DNA of 64,000 nucleotides from Castanea sativa. Its lineage: Eukaryota; Streptophyta; Magnoliopsida; Fagales; Fagaceae. The translations under genes were made by a program, and so were the position numbers. The stretch lies in the NCBI RefSeq assembly GCF_040712315.1, contig NC_134015.1, positions 21,887,614 through 21,951,613 on the forward strand. Reading direction: 5' to 3'. Shown piece by piece: positions 35,033 through 47,718 of the stretch (positions are counted from its first letter, which is position 1; each line of letters begins with the position of its first letter). The notes under the pieces are model-generated. The model had not been told where the DNA came from. It did not search any database and saw nothing but the letters and a program-made list of their open reading frames with translations.

Positions 35033-36353
35033 TATTTTTGTAGGTTCATCCTTTTTGCTACACTGGGAAGTTTTTATGTACATCACAGTGATATGATTTA
35101 GTGCAACACATGATAAAATATCTTGTTTAGCCCTTTAAAGTTGATTGTAGCCCATCCTTCATAATAGTTTGCCTTTCCCAGTTGACATAGTTTATCCGAA
35201 AAATATCATGATGTTGCCTGCAGTGATTGAAATGGAGACAATATTTTATGATTTAGATTTTATTTCCTGGATGGATCTAATGCTCTACAAACAGTTACAT
35301 CATTTATTATTTTTAAGGATGTAATAGTCTATACACCTTCAGATTTGTAAATACATATATAGACTTTATATTTGTAATATTTAATATGAACCATGAGAAA
35401 TCACTTGATGAAGAAAGATCTTCTTTCCACCCCTAAACTTAATGTAGAATCACTTAAAATTTTTTTTTTTTTTTGATGTCACACTAATTTTACTCATAAC
35501 AGGTTCAGGGTTATGTGAAGATAATGTCCAAAATAACCAATGATGATGTCCACAACAAAGAAATAAAGGGAGGGGACAGGCATTTTCCATTATTATGAAG
35601 AAAAATCATTTGTCTTTTTCATGTCAGATAAGGAAATCAAATCCCACTTCGTTTTACATTCAAGATATCTCACGGATCTCCTTGCGAGTTTGAACGTTAT
35701 CTTGAATTATTGGGACTGGTTGATTGGTCCATCTTATTGATTCCAACCGGCAGCCTTTCATTTTTCATCTTAGTTTTGGTATTATTGATTGGTCACTTGG
35801 GGTTATGTGCTACACAAAGGAAATTGCAGCTTGATATCCTCCAGAGCTCTATGATCTATCCTTCACAGTAAGATTTGAAACCGGGACAACCTAGTTAGAC
35901 AGGTGGTAGCTAGCTTCAATTTGTGCATTTTCTTCTGCCCTCTTATCTAACCACTTGTACCTTGTGTTGTATCTGTTGTACTTCGATTTCTAGATATTTT
36001 TGGTTAGTTTTTTTATCAAAAAAAAATAAATAAAGATGAAAGATATTTTCATTTTTATTAAGTCAAGAGATAAGAAAAAATTTCACAAAACAATTCACAT
36101 ATGTAGAGGTTGTAAGTTGTTATTAGTAGGGGAAAAAAATGATATCAGTGGTGAACTCCTATAAAAACCAATAAGAGCTTGTCAACTCAACTGTTGTATT
36201 TTGTACGTACCAATAATCTTTCATTTTAGTTAACTGCTTATTTTATTTGGCTAGGTAGTTAAGTTTACGTTGGACAGTTAAAAGAGAAAGAATCCAACAC
36301 CAACATGATCCAGTAGCAGCAGACAGAGTCACACAGATACTCAGACCACTACC
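35033..36353. other. Gene-free interval before the CRR3-like gene
   Basis: No gene is recognised. It includes a T tract (35461-35474) and moderately complex DNA at 35640-35900 of unknown origin. The promoter of the CRR3-like gene must lie at the right end; TAAAAGAGAAAGAATCC near 36280 gives no firm TATA box. Confidence 0.5.
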
Positions 36354-39029
36354 ATGTATTGCTTATCCAGCCTTTCCACAACCAAACCTCTAACTCTTGC
36401 TTCTCTTCCCACTGATAATGACTCTCACTCTCACTCTCCTCCATTAATCCAAACCAATCACACTAACACTAAACCTCCCAGTCCCATGCACATAACTATA
36501 CCACAACCCAAAACAACTCTACCAACAACAAAGAAGCAGCGGCAAAAACGCAAACAACCATCAATAGAAGAAATAGAACGTGCCATTAGCGCCGGAAGGT
36601 ACCGTGACATTGATGCCAAGTATGTCCCATTTCTTCTTTCCTTCTTTCCTTCTCCACAATATTTCAATTATATATATGTTGTTCTTTGTTTCTTTTTAAA
36701 GTTTTGGTGTTGATCATATTCATAGATAGGTAATGACATTATTATTTTGGTTCTGAATGTTTGTTTTGAGGTTACTTTGTTCAGGGAATTGGACGAGTTA
36801 GACAAGTCTAAGTTCGACTTGGCTTCGATGAGTTTTAGTGGCAAGTTTGAAAGCCCTGTGGAGAAGAAGCTCCGTGAGACCGGAGAGTCGCTAGAGACTT
36901 GGACCCAAACCAGGTTTAGAGACTCTGGTAATCATTTTTCAAATTCAATTCTTTGTGATTTTATGTTTTAGACAGTAGTGTTGGGAAGTCAAATATGTTT
37001 TGCTTGTATGCTCACCATTTGTGGCGTGATTGTTGATGAAGACCATTTAGGTTCTCTAAAATTAAAGTACTAAAATGAACTAAATTCTCAAGTAGTTCCA
37101 AGGTATAGCATAATCAACAGAGGTCTCTAATTCGAGTCTTTTTTCGGGCTAAACTCACTTGTCCAAAACACAAGTAGACTATGAAGTAAAAAATTCGTTG
37201 CTCTTGTTTATCATAAAATGTAAAAAATATTTTTGTATTGTTGCAGGCCAAACTACACTTTGGGTCCTCCAAAAATTAGGGAAATTTTAATTTCATTGCT
37301 TTACATGATTGCGTCGATTTTGTTGCTCACCTTTCAATCTCAACTCTCAAGTCAATTTTATCCTCAATCAAGTCTACTTCTAATGACAATCGACAGTCAA
37401 AACTAAAAGTGTGACACATTTAAATGTATAAGGACCAAAATTGTAGTTTGGCTGAAATCATAGACTCAATCAAGTTTGCATATCTTCCTATCTTTGTACA
37501 GCATTATAAGCTTTGGATGTCTGATGTTTATTTTATTTGTAATTGATTACTTATTGTGATAGTCGATTAGGTTATAAAAAGAATAATTTAAGCGTTCTTT
37601 TAGTCTTCGTGAGCTGGTGAAGGTATTTTTAATTTTTATACTTGAGGTTGGTGGAAGAGAGAGTAAAATTAATTGAGCTGCAGAAATCAATAATATAAAA
37701 TAGTTCGTAGGAATTGAGGAAGATGCGAGAGTTTGAAGGACCATCTCTTAATTTAAGACTAGTATTCTATATGCATCATTGGATAATTTGGGTTTTCCAG
37801 TTGCGTTTGTCTACTTCAATTCTCAGAAGACGTTAGCAAGCAGGAGGTGCTGAGCAGTGGCATGCTGGCTTAGAGTGAAATTGATTAGCAGAACAACTAG
37901 ACAAGAGGATTTGGTGCAATGTCTTTACTCTTTATACTAATAAAGAGAGTATATTTTGTTCATTGAAATTTTGAGTGGGTCGCTTTCTCTGAGGTTTCTG
38001 AGTTTTGTTTTACTTTATTTATTTTTTTAAAGTAGATAGTGGAGGGAGGGGGGGAGCTGGGACTGGGCATTCGAACCACAATATAAAATAAAGAATGCCA
38101 TTAGGCCCATTATCATTGAACTGTCACTTGAATCCTTAGATTTCTAGTTTTGAATGCATGAGGAGAATTACCTATTGTTATTAACGGATTTGCGTTAAAT
38201 TTTTTTTTTAATAGACTAAGATGCTAGTATGTAGTAGCTGATGACACCCGGTGAACATGATTAATGCAATTTACCTATTACTGCTTTTGTCTCCTGGAAT
38301 GTCTTTATGTTGCATATAAGAAAATTTTCCCCAAATGATGGAAAGACACTTTAACTTAAAAAAATTTCCACTATGGGTCAAACCTTGTACCTTGAAAGGA
38401 AAGGAAAATATCAATCAGTCATACTTAAAAAAAAAATCAACATATGTAAGTTTTGGCCGATCTTGACTAATCTGTTAAAGATCAATAACTGACCCCAAAA
38501 AAATAGGGACTAAGGTTTTGTTGTTTTTTAAGTTTTGGCTGAAGGGGAGGGGGAAGGGAACTTCATAAATCAGTCATCCTCATTGTATATAGCTACATTT
38601 GTAAGATGTTTGAATTTTTGATAAATGTTGTTTCCTGACTGGTCTGTTGTACAATGTAATGATCTGGAGTTCATTGAAGGACACTAGCTGAGGTGCAAGT
38701 TAAGTACACAACTAATAGACCACAGAAAACCACCTTAAACAAAGAATAAAAAATGCAACAATTTAAATAGGAATGTCTCAAATATTTCTTCAGAATACAA
38801 ATTGCTATTGATTCAGGAAAAAAAAATCTACTTCCTAAAAAGCTGATATATTCTGCAAATGTACAAGTTCTTGCGATTGGCCTTAATACTTTTGCTATTT
38901 TCAGGAAAAAAGTTCCTCATGTTTGTGTTTCAATGGGTAATACCAATTTGGACTTTGTCAATCCTAGTGGCCTCTGGGCTCATCAAGCTACCATTCAGCA
39001 CCCCATTTCTTGATGACCTGCTTATGTGA
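36354..39029 (+). CDS. CRR3: CRR3-like NDH factor, chloroplast
   Basis: Three exons (36354-36619, 36785-36927, 38905-39029) encode 177 residues; introns are GT-AG and phases match. The N-terminal 65 residues are Ser/Thr/Pro/His-rich without acidic clusters, as in a chloroplast transit peptide. The middle carries IEEIERAISAGRYRDIDAK and SPVEKKLRETGESLETW. The C-terminus has one membrane span (about 142-162, FLMFVFQWVIPIWTLSILVA) followed by GLIKLPFSTPFLDDLLM. CRR3 is a single-span thylakoid protein needed for accumulation of the NDH complex. The identification rests on recalled similarity of these blocks, on length (Arabidopsis about 174) and on the next gene: in Arabidopsis CRR3 (At2g01590) is adjacent to the ANTH gene At2g01600, just as here. 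Intron 2 is 2 kb and holds a MITE and SINE-like debris. Confidence 0.8.
37085..37145 (+). mobile_element. SINE-like remnant in CRR3-like intron 2
   Basis: GTAGTTCCAAGGTATAG is an A-box-like phrase, followed about 35 bases later by TAATTCGAGTC, a B-box-like phrase. No clear tail is visible. Confidence 0.35.
37247..37452. mobile_element. Small TIR element (MITE) in CRR3-like intron 2
   Basis: The 206-bp segment starts GCCAAACTACACTTTGGGTC and ends with an inverted TTGTAGTTTGGC preceded by AGGACCAAAA. Such 'ggtcc...ccaaactaca' ends are typical of MULE-type MITEs in plants. No clear target duplication. Confidence 0.6.
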
Positions 39030-41084
39030 CCATGGCAGATCAAGTCTAGGCTCCAATTTACTTGTTCCTTGTGGTCTAATGGTACTCAGTTTTATAAAGC
39101 CCATCCAGCTCACAGCATGGTATCAATTTGAGATTCTAGGCAGCAAGATCATTGATCCTGAACAGTACTTCTAGAAAAAGTGGGTGGATCAATTTGCTTG
39201 AAAATTGTACAGACATTGCACTACGAATTTGTATATGTTGTAGTCTTGTTTACCTACTCATGTGGTTGGGTAGCTTTACATGTGGATTCTGACATATTTG
39301 TTGAGAGTTCTGTAACTCTCATTTGATATTTAATTACAAGTCATGCATTTCCAAGCATGGTGCTCTTAGTAAGAAATCAGTTGCAGCATCTTGGGAATAC
39401 ATCTTCTATAATTGGTAATTGGCAAAATGTCTCAGTCTGACATGCAAGAAAACTATGTTATGAAATTGCTATTAAGATCATGCAGTAATAGGACAACAGT
39501 TGCTATAATAGTTGATGGTAAGTGTTGTTATTATATGAAGTTAATGTGTCAATTTTTGTTAACCAGAAATACCTTACTCACAACAAAACAGTTTTTTTGT
39601 GGCACCCTTTGTTCCTGCGGTTATACTTATTTACACAGCACAAGGGCCCAGATTAAGATGCTCCTATAATTTTGGTGCCATAATTTGTTTTGAAAAAAAG
39701 AGAGCCCTTAGTCTGTAGATATAAGGATTTAGGATTGCTAGTAAAATGCTAAATCAATATTGAAGTGAAGTAACAATAATTGTTTTTAAAAGCATGAATA
39801 AATTTAGACATAAAAGTCTGCTTAGCAACTTTGAAGGTGCATTGCACCCTATAGTATTTTTTTAAAGGATAGAGTTTACATCCAAACTGGTTTGGAGAAA
39901 TTTCTTGCAATCTATTCTGTGGCGATTTATAATGCTAAGTCACATGACTTATTAAATTATTTAAACAAGTTATATGATTCATTAAATATTTCATGTAATT
40001 TACATGTTCATAGCTCTATGAATCATCACATACTCGGTTGGTTGGGAGGTAACTGTGTTCTCTCAAAAATCAGACAATATATGCTCCCAAGGTCTGCACT
40101 CTTGTCTTGTTAAGTGCTTTTGGGTACAGAAGTCATGACTGAGTCTGCAGCCTTGTCTTGTATTCTAGTCTTAGAGCATTTTGAAAGCAATTCAAAGTGG
40201 AACTGTGGGAGTGACTGACTTCAGTCCAGTGGCCGCTAAAAGCCTAAATGGACGGCTGGACCATGAACTATCTCACGATCGGCCACTATCAAGGTTGGAT
40301 AGTCCTGAGGAAAAAAAAAGGTTAAATTAAAATAATATTGTTTGATTCGTCAAGAGCTTTATAACCGTTGTTATTAAACCTGACCAAACATATGTAAATT
40401 ATAAAATAAATATGTAAATTACAACTAAAAAATAGGCCTGCCTAAATTACTAATTAACATTGATTCTGAAAAACCTAGTCATATTTCACAATTAGCAACA
40501 CCAATTTTTTTTTAATGATGTCATAAAATTGCAACCATTTATTTGCTAAATAAAATCTTATCACATTATTTAAAATTATAATATTAACAACATATCTCAA
40601 ATTTTAAAGTCACATTCTATGCATATTACATATCTTACAGTTGCTTCCGTGGATTACAATCTAAGCTAAAACATGAAGCTCTATTTTCATTGAAAAGTCT
40701 AGCATCAACCTTATTATGAAATCCTCTGTTTTCAGTATGGTCCTCTTTCAAAAAAATGGCACTACAATGGACCTATAAAGGTAATTTTCTTTAGAATTAC
40801 AAAACCATTTTGGTGAAAATGACCCATTCAAGTTGCACGGGTTGTTAACAACCCATTGGTTTTACCAGTTCAATTGCATAAGTGATCCACTTAAGCGATT
40901 GGATCAGCTTAGGCATTGATTTACCGAGTTAGTAGTTGCACCATTCAGGTTGGTCTAGGTTTAATATCTATGCTTATAACTCAATTGACACTTCCTTTAA
41001 CATAGATGTGTAGGATTCAAATTGCCCCCTTCCCAACTATCGATTTATTAAAATAAGAAAGGTATCAATTAGCTCAAGAATCTT
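39030..41084. other. Gene-free interval
   Basis: I recognise no gene. Open stretches such as 39412-39669 and 39892-40113 lack any family features and are not supported by splice or codon pattern. A SINE-like segment lies at 40973-41060. Confidence 0.55.
40973..41060 (+). mobile_element. SINE remnant, TAACTCAATTGACA type
   Basis: TAACTCAATTGACACTTCC matches the A-box region of a common plant SINE type, and TAGGATTCAAATTGCCCCC about 35 bases later corresponds to its B-box region. The tail ATTTATTAAAATAAG follows. Confidence 0.5.
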
Positions 41085-42130
41085 GTAATTCACCACTACC
41101 CATGTTGGGCGAAGTGGTACCTCCCATTGCCATGAAAGTTTGGAGGTTTTCCATGCATGGTTGTCAAAATTATAGTCCATATCAAACGATCTTATAATCC
41201 CACCTAACCAAAATGATTAGCATCGTACTAGGATTGTATTTTTGGTAAGATCATAAGTAGGATCATATAGGATCCTACTAATCCCACCAAAAATTAAATT
41301 TTTATATATATTATTTTATCATCATTTTAAGTGTTTTGTTTAAATTTTGATCATTATAGGCATGAATATATATTGTGAACATAAGAGATTTGAACTTTGA
41401 TCATTTTAAAGCTTCAATTTTATGTATCAGTTGGTGAAATAATTCATGTATTAGTTGTTTACAAATTTTTTTTTTAAAATCTAATTCTTCTAGAGTTGCT
41501 TGTATTAGATATTAATTTTTGTTGTTTGCGTATTAGAGGAAAAATGGGAATTTAACTGATGTATTTGGTTAGGCTTAAAGTTCCGATTATTTGCTTGGAT
41601 TGTGACATTATGTAGTGTTTTTGTGTTTGGGTATTTTTGTGATAATACCAATTTGTAGTTAGCTAGTTCCATTTGCTAACTTTGTTTGGATTTTGAACTT
41701 GAAACTTAGAAGTTCGAAAACATTTTCCATATGTGTTGATGGTTATTTTGGTAATTGATTGCTAATTAAACATATGTTGATCTTTTTTGTATACATTGTG
41801 TTAACACTTAAGTATCTTTGTTTTGTTAATATAAACATAGTGATATATGATATACAAATTACATCATACCGATGCAAATAATTGTTCTATTTATTTATTA
41901 TTTTATGGATGAAATCATAATTTATATGATTATTTAAAATATAAAATTACTACCTATATATTTTTTGCTTTAAATCATATAGAATTTTACGATTTATGAT
42001 TCAGTCCTACAAATCACGATTGCACCTACCTCCCATGATCTTATATAGAATCTCGATTTTAATAACTTTTCCCTGAGCTCGTAAGTTTGAGCCTAGGAGG
42101 TAGGTTTGGGGGATTTTAAAACTTGCTAAA
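41085..42130 (+). mobile_element. SINE split by an inserted element
   Basis: The left part (41095-41155, GAAGTGGTACCTCCCATTGC) and right part (42067-42130, GAGCTCGTAAGTTTGAGCCT) together align with the continuous copy at 11785-11890. The intervening 0.9 kb begins near GGTTGTCAAAATTATAG and ends near CGATTTTAATAAC, roughly inverted ends. TTTTCCAT at the left edge and TTTTCCCT at the right edge may be an 8-bp duplication with one mismatch, which would suggest a hAT-type insertion. Confidence 0.45.
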
Positions 42131-44264
42131 AAAATAAAAATAAAGAATCTTGTAGTTCATTAGCAATGGATACTATTGGACATGGAACAAATGTCAATTC
42201 AAATCCTATACCTACAATTATTGTTTTAAAAAAATCAATTTCTGAGTCTAGTCTATTCAATTCTTACCACATATGTGTCTATTTTAATTAGTAATATAGT
42301 TTGGGCTGATCTTAGTGCAATACAGATAATGGGCATGGTTGCATTCTAGTTACTTCAATTCGTACCACGTGTGTGCCTAATTTTAATTAATTTACTTTGG
42401 TTGGCTTAAGTGTAATACGCATGCGTGTATAACAGGGAGCGGTAGAAGCCAATTGAACCAACCAATCCACAGCCTGTATGTCTGCAGACTCTGCAGCTAC
42501 GATACCCAACCAGTCGCATGTTTGAACATTATAAACATACATACACCTCTCTTTGACCTTGATTAGTACTAGTTTTTTTTTTTTTGTGGAGAAGATCGAT
42601 TAGTACAAGTTGATTGATGATGTATTATATTTTCTTGGTAGGCAGACGACCTAATTGAAAATTTCATGGTCAAACTTTTTTCAGGTCAAACTAATTCTTT
42701 CTAAGAGTTCTAGATGGAGAATCTTCTCAAAGCATATTAAAAGAAAAAAAACATAATTAGTGGTGCTAAGTGCTAACATAGGCAAAAGGAATCATTCCAG
42801 ACACATTCAGTCGGACAACTCAATTTCACAATGTGCTTTGATACTACCACCAAGATCTGCACCATGACTACTTATGCTATTGTGTGATTATGAGCGATCA
42901 ATATTTTTTTGCCCACTAATGACTTGTGCGACCGACATTTTTCGTCAGTCACTTATAATTGCATAAAATAACAAATTGTGAAATTACATATAGGAATAAT
43001 TGTGCCAACAATATTGTATGCAAAAGACAAAAAAGAGTGACAATTGCTACATGAGAGCACCGCCTAAGGCCACAAATGTTCCAAATTTTATTCTTATCAT
43101 ATGTCGGTAGATCTGTCCTGAAAAAACCTTCCAAAGAGAATAAAATCAATTTTGTATATATATAATTCCTTTCCAATGTTTCCCATTGAAAGTGGTTGGT
43201 TAATATTGGCCTTAAAGCTTGTCCTATGTGGAAGGTAGTGTATGCAGGCAGATAGATTGTACGATTTTTTTTTTGGTTCAATAAATAAGTGATGAAGAAG
43301 ATGAGTGTGCCGGGTCTTAAATTATGCAGAATGCCTGAATCATCACAAAAAAAAAAATATGCAAATTTGGTATTGGGTGTGTACAATGCTGAAACACGAA
43401 AGCAAAGGAAGATGGATTCTTATTCACATATATAAGAATTATATAGGAATAAAAATAATCTCGGATTACTTTTTGAAAAAATGGAAATAGATATATTTGT
43501 AATAATATATGCATGTGCAATGCTTTTCTTATTCAGAGCGCACCATAAAAGTTGAGAAATCACTGTCCAAAAAAAGAATAAGTGTGGAAACTAATGAGGA
43601 TTGTCTTGACTTGAGTTAGGTTTAAATCAATGTAACAGACTATGATTTAAATGTGAACCTTCCATTCCATACATGATAGGCAAAGCTGCACTCACAATCT
43701 AAGTGTGTTTTTAGCATTAACTTGTAACCTTATGTATGTGCATGGATATATTTAAAAGATAAACATTAAGATACATAGTATAATTCCTGCGTATATAATT
43801 TTAATACTATTGATATATAGTCATTCTTATATTTTGTTAACTCTTTAAAAATATTATAAAAATATTATTAGGTAGAAAATATAAATTGTCCAATTTTTTA
43901 TTATTCTTAATTTTTGATATTATGAAGCACTTTTTTTTTCTTCTTTTTTACGGTTCATTAATTATAAACTCTTTGGTTTTTGTACTCAATAATTTACTTG
44001 GATGAATATTTATGATATGGTCTAACATTTGACTCAAAAATAAAGAAATAAAAATCTCTAAAAATAAATAATTCAGGACACATAACATAAAATTGGACTT
44101 CAATTGTAGAATCTAATTGGATTTTCTCTAAACTTTGGCGATTAATATATATATATATATATGGATAATTCAGTTTTTGCTTTCGTACTCTTACTTGATA
44201 TGTATACATATTTCTGGGATACTCTTGCATGCGTATTTTGTTTTGTTTTTATTTTTTATTTTTA
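42131..44264. other. Gene-free interval
   Basis: No gene is seen. A diverged tandem duplication of about 117 bp lies at 42254-42425 (TTCAATTCTTACCACATATG against TTCAATTCGTACCACGTGTG). A minus-strand open stretch at 43386-42949 (145 codons) is Phe/Tyr/Leu-rich and lacks family features. Confidence 0.55.
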
Positions 44265-44267
44265 TAG

Positions 44268-44467
44268 TGTGTGTTTGGCTCTAGCTTAAAAAATAAATTA
44301 TTTTACTATTCGGCTTATTTTTGCTACTATTCATGGACACCACTGTACTTTTTGGTACTATTCATGAGTCTTACTATATTATTTCAGCTAATTTTTACAT
44401 TCATTTTTAGTATTTTGAGCAAAAAAATTTCAGTTTCAGCAAAATAAGCGAATCTCAAATAGAACCT
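44268..44467. mobile_element. MITE, copy A
   Basis: The segment starts GTGTGTTTGGCTC and ends GCGAATCTCAAATAGAACC. It shares the whole internal order with the copy at 45957-46154: TTATTTTACTATT, GTACTTTTTGGTACTATT, TCAGCTAATTTTTACATT, CAGCAAAATAAG. Ends are imperfect inverted repeats (TGTTTGG / TCAAATAGA). Confidence 0.65.
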
Positions 44468-44794
44468 TAATGCCAATATGTTTGGGATACAACCATGATA
44501 CAATTGTAACCTAACGCCTCAATAATAAAGATAATTCAAATTTGTGGAGATTTTTATTTATATTTTTTATATATTGGTTTCAATGTTAAACACTTATCTA
44601 GTTATCTCTTATTAAATATTTCAAATGTTGATTTGTATTCTAAATATTATTTAAAGGTTATGAATTCACTTTAGTATCCATTATTGCTTTTTAATTGATA
44701 TATGCTTAACAATATAAAAAAAAATATAAATATATATATATTAATTAATTAATTAATTTGCTAAGGAACATATATTTACATATTTTGCCAAGGA

Positions 44795-44860
44795 CCTTAT
44801 AGTTGAATTGACACCTTTGTGCATGAAGGTTTAGGGGGAAAAGATTCGAGCTACAAGATT
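44795..44860 (+). mobile_element. SINE remnant, TAGTTGAATTGACA type
   Basis: ATAGTTGAATTGACACC (A-box region) is followed 35 bases later by AAGATTCGAGCTAC (B-box region, GATTCGAGC). It is followed by an AT-rich tail (AATAAAAAATAAA). Confidence 0.5.
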
Positions 44861-45956
44861 AATAGGCATAAAAAAATAAAAAATAAAAAATAAATAAAAA
44901 ACTTATAGGTTCACAGCTTCTGAAACAAGAAACAGCTAGCTTCACATCGTGAAACAGAGCATTGCAGTTGTCACTTTAGGCAATTTGCACGAGATAGGTT
45001 TGAATCATTTTATTCCCTGATATAACTAAAAGGAAAAGTACTCATCTATAGTGACAATACCTACCCACCTAACAAAAATAAAAAGAATTCTTAGACTCAA
45101 TTATCCCTCCATCCACTGCATGATCTGGTGTCAATGTTTCTAACACAACCAATAATTGGGTAGAGTATTAGATATGAGTTATCATTTCACTCTCTTCACT
45201 CTCCTCCTTCTTAAGCAAACATTAAAAAAGAAAATAATTTATTATTCCCTGATATAATCATTTTGGATACAGGACTTTGTGTAAATTCATATCTGTACAA
45301 CTATTTTATATTCCTTTACTCACCCTTTATCTCGTGACAACTTTTTCAATGGAATTGGAAATCATTTCCTGGCATTGTTAAAGTCCACACTTTTGAAGAT
45401 ACCTTTCTTTAACCTCTTGAACCACTTTCCAAGTGGTCATGATTTCCAGGGCTATAAGGAAATTCTTTGTTTTTAGTTGTTCTCCTTTAAAGATTGATGT
45501 TTACATTATTCAGTCAGAACTATAATAATTCAGATCCGACAATGCTGATTTAGCTGAATAGAAACCCTTTTTTTTAAACCTTTTGCATTACTTCTTGATT
45601 AATTCATTCTATAATTAAACAGACAAATGAAATCCTTTGAAACCCAATTTAGAACTACTCTTAAACTTGTTTTGGGTGGTAAGGATGTACGTTTATATTT
45701 GACCAAAAAATTAAGCCCAATCTAGAAAATTTCAACTCCATTTCTTTGAGTTCTGTTTCTGGAAAGGTTCAAAATTAAACACCGCTAGGCCATATTATGA
45801 CAGTCTCTAGAAAAAGTCGACCTCATAAAATATTCCTTTGTTGCTCTAACACATGGCACAACTACTAAACACATGACATGTAGGGGCCTCATGCCATTTT
45901 ATAAGTTTGAGCTAAACAACTAATCCAAACGTTTTATGCTCAAAAATTTTCACTGT

Positions 45957-46154
45957 GAGCGCGTTTAACTCCAAATTGAAAAGCCAACTTATTTTACTAT
46001 TTAGTTTATTTTTGTTACTAATTATGGGCCTACTGTACTTTTTGGTACTATTTATGAATTTTACTGTACTATTTTAGCTAATTTTTACATTTATCTACAA
46101 TATTTTCAGTAAAAAGTTTTTAGTTCAGCAAAATAAGTGATTTCAAACAGACCC
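45957..46154. mobile_element. MITE, copy B
   Basis: The second copy of the element at 44268-44467, 1.7 kb away in the same orientation, starts near GCGCGTTTAACTCC and ends TTTCAAACAGACC. Better preserved 3' end than copy A. Confidence 0.65.
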
Positions 46155-46753
46155 TGTAATTACAGTTATGTTTTTTTTTGGGCCTGTGTGCAAATTAAAC
46201 TGTGTGGATTAGTTTGTGTGTAACAACATTTACCTTTTTAAATTTTTACCTTTTAGTTTTGGCGAGATAATATATAACCCCAAATTTCAAATTTCACATA
46301 ATTCATGAGTTTGTTAACTATGTCCTTATCAGTGCTGTTGACATAACTAGAAAGGTTTTCAGTGCCAATCCCTTAATACTATTAATTGGATTCTAAAAAT
46401 AGCTTAGAGTTAAGAGTCAGGCGCTTTGTTGTAAGGCTAAAACATTGCTTTTTTTTTTTTTTTGGATGGAACGTTGCTTCTTGTTGATATATATGGATGA
46501 TCTTTTTGTTCATCAAAAAAATATGGATGATCTTTTTTTTTAAGAGAGAATATATGGATGATCAATATCACATTAAGGAAAGGTTTTGCGTAAATGGCAA
46601 TGCATGTACGTAATTTAATAGATAATAATAAAAGATAGTATCATTTTGGGTTGATTGGATCAACTATACCAGATTTGGTAGATGAGAGAGACATATATAT
46701 TAAGTTTACAAATTTAGCCTTTTTATGTTGCCAATGTATAATATATTTTTTTA

Positions 46754-47121
46754 GGGTAAACTACATATTTAGTCCCTAGCCTTTACACCATATTTCAATT
46801 TGGTCTTTAACTTTTTAATTGTGTCAATTTGGTCCTTAACTTTTTAATGTCGTGTCAATTTAGTCTTTGCCATTATATACTAGATGAAAATTGTTTACAT
46901 AGCAAATAACCAAAATAAAATTTTAGTTTATTATCACATTAACAAAAGCTAATTTTTTATTTTGGCCATTAGACATGTCATTAATTTTCAACCAAAAGAT
47001 AACTGTAAGTATTAAATTGACACGGTAAAGAAAGGTTATGGACCAAATTGACACAATTAAAAAGTTAGGGATCAAATTAAAATATGATATATAAGATAGG
47101 GACCAAATACGTAATTTACCC
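46754..47121. mobile_element. MULE-type MITE, 368 bp, long TIRs
   Basis: The element starts GGGTAAACTACATATTTAGT and ends with the inverted counterpart (ACGTAATTTACCC). The inverted repeats extend about 120 bp with scattered mismatches. Flanks are ATTTTTTTA and TATTTTTTA, a possible 9-bp duplication with changes. No ORF. Confidence 0.75.
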
Positions 47122-47718
47122 TATTTTTTATCCTACCTTCTACTCTTATGACTTATCTATTTCAAACTAATCCCCTTTCCTTTCATGAATTTGGGTTTTC
47201 TGCAATTGGTTAAAAATTTATTCCAAAAATTGCTATCTATTTATGTGAAGAAACACATAATTACTTTCACACGAAATCTTTTACGTGACTATAATTTTTT
47301 CAATTAAAATATACACACAAAAAAAATCGCAAATTCTGTTTTTTAAATTACTGTAGTAAATGTTAGTAATAGGGAGGGTAAAAAATCTGGGATATTATTA
47401 TAATTAAAATAAATAAAATAAAAGTCTCCAAAAAAAAAAAAAAAAGAAGAGAAAAGGCCAACGTGGTCAGAGAGAGTTCACCAAAAAATAAAGAAAAAAA
47501 CGATTTCTCTCTCTTCTAGCTTTCTTTCATTCTTTCATTGCAGGCTGTCATTTTGATCGATTTCTCTCTTTCTCTCTCTTTCGCTCAACGGATCCCAGAG
47601 AAAGAGAGAGAAACAAGGTGTGGAAACCACGTAATCCCTCTCTCAACAGCCAATTTTTTTTTTTTTTTTTTTTTGTTTGGTATTGAGAGGGAGAGAGAGA
47701 TCTGAGTGAGCGTTAAAA
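47122..47718 (+). promoter_or_regulatory. Upstream region of the clathrin assembly gene
   Basis: The 250 bases before the ATG at 47719 are rich in CT/GA tracts (47503-47520, 47563-47582, 47596-47610, 47688-47702), typical of a plant 5' leader and core promoter. CATTGCAGGCTG near 47540 looks like a splice acceptor, so an intron in the leader is possible. A T tract lies at 47656-47673. Confidence 0.45.

Noticed and set aside
42949..43386. 145-codon minus-strand open frame
   Set aside because: Phe/Tyr/Leu-rich translation of AT-rich DNA, with no motif, no splice context and no neighbouring exons.
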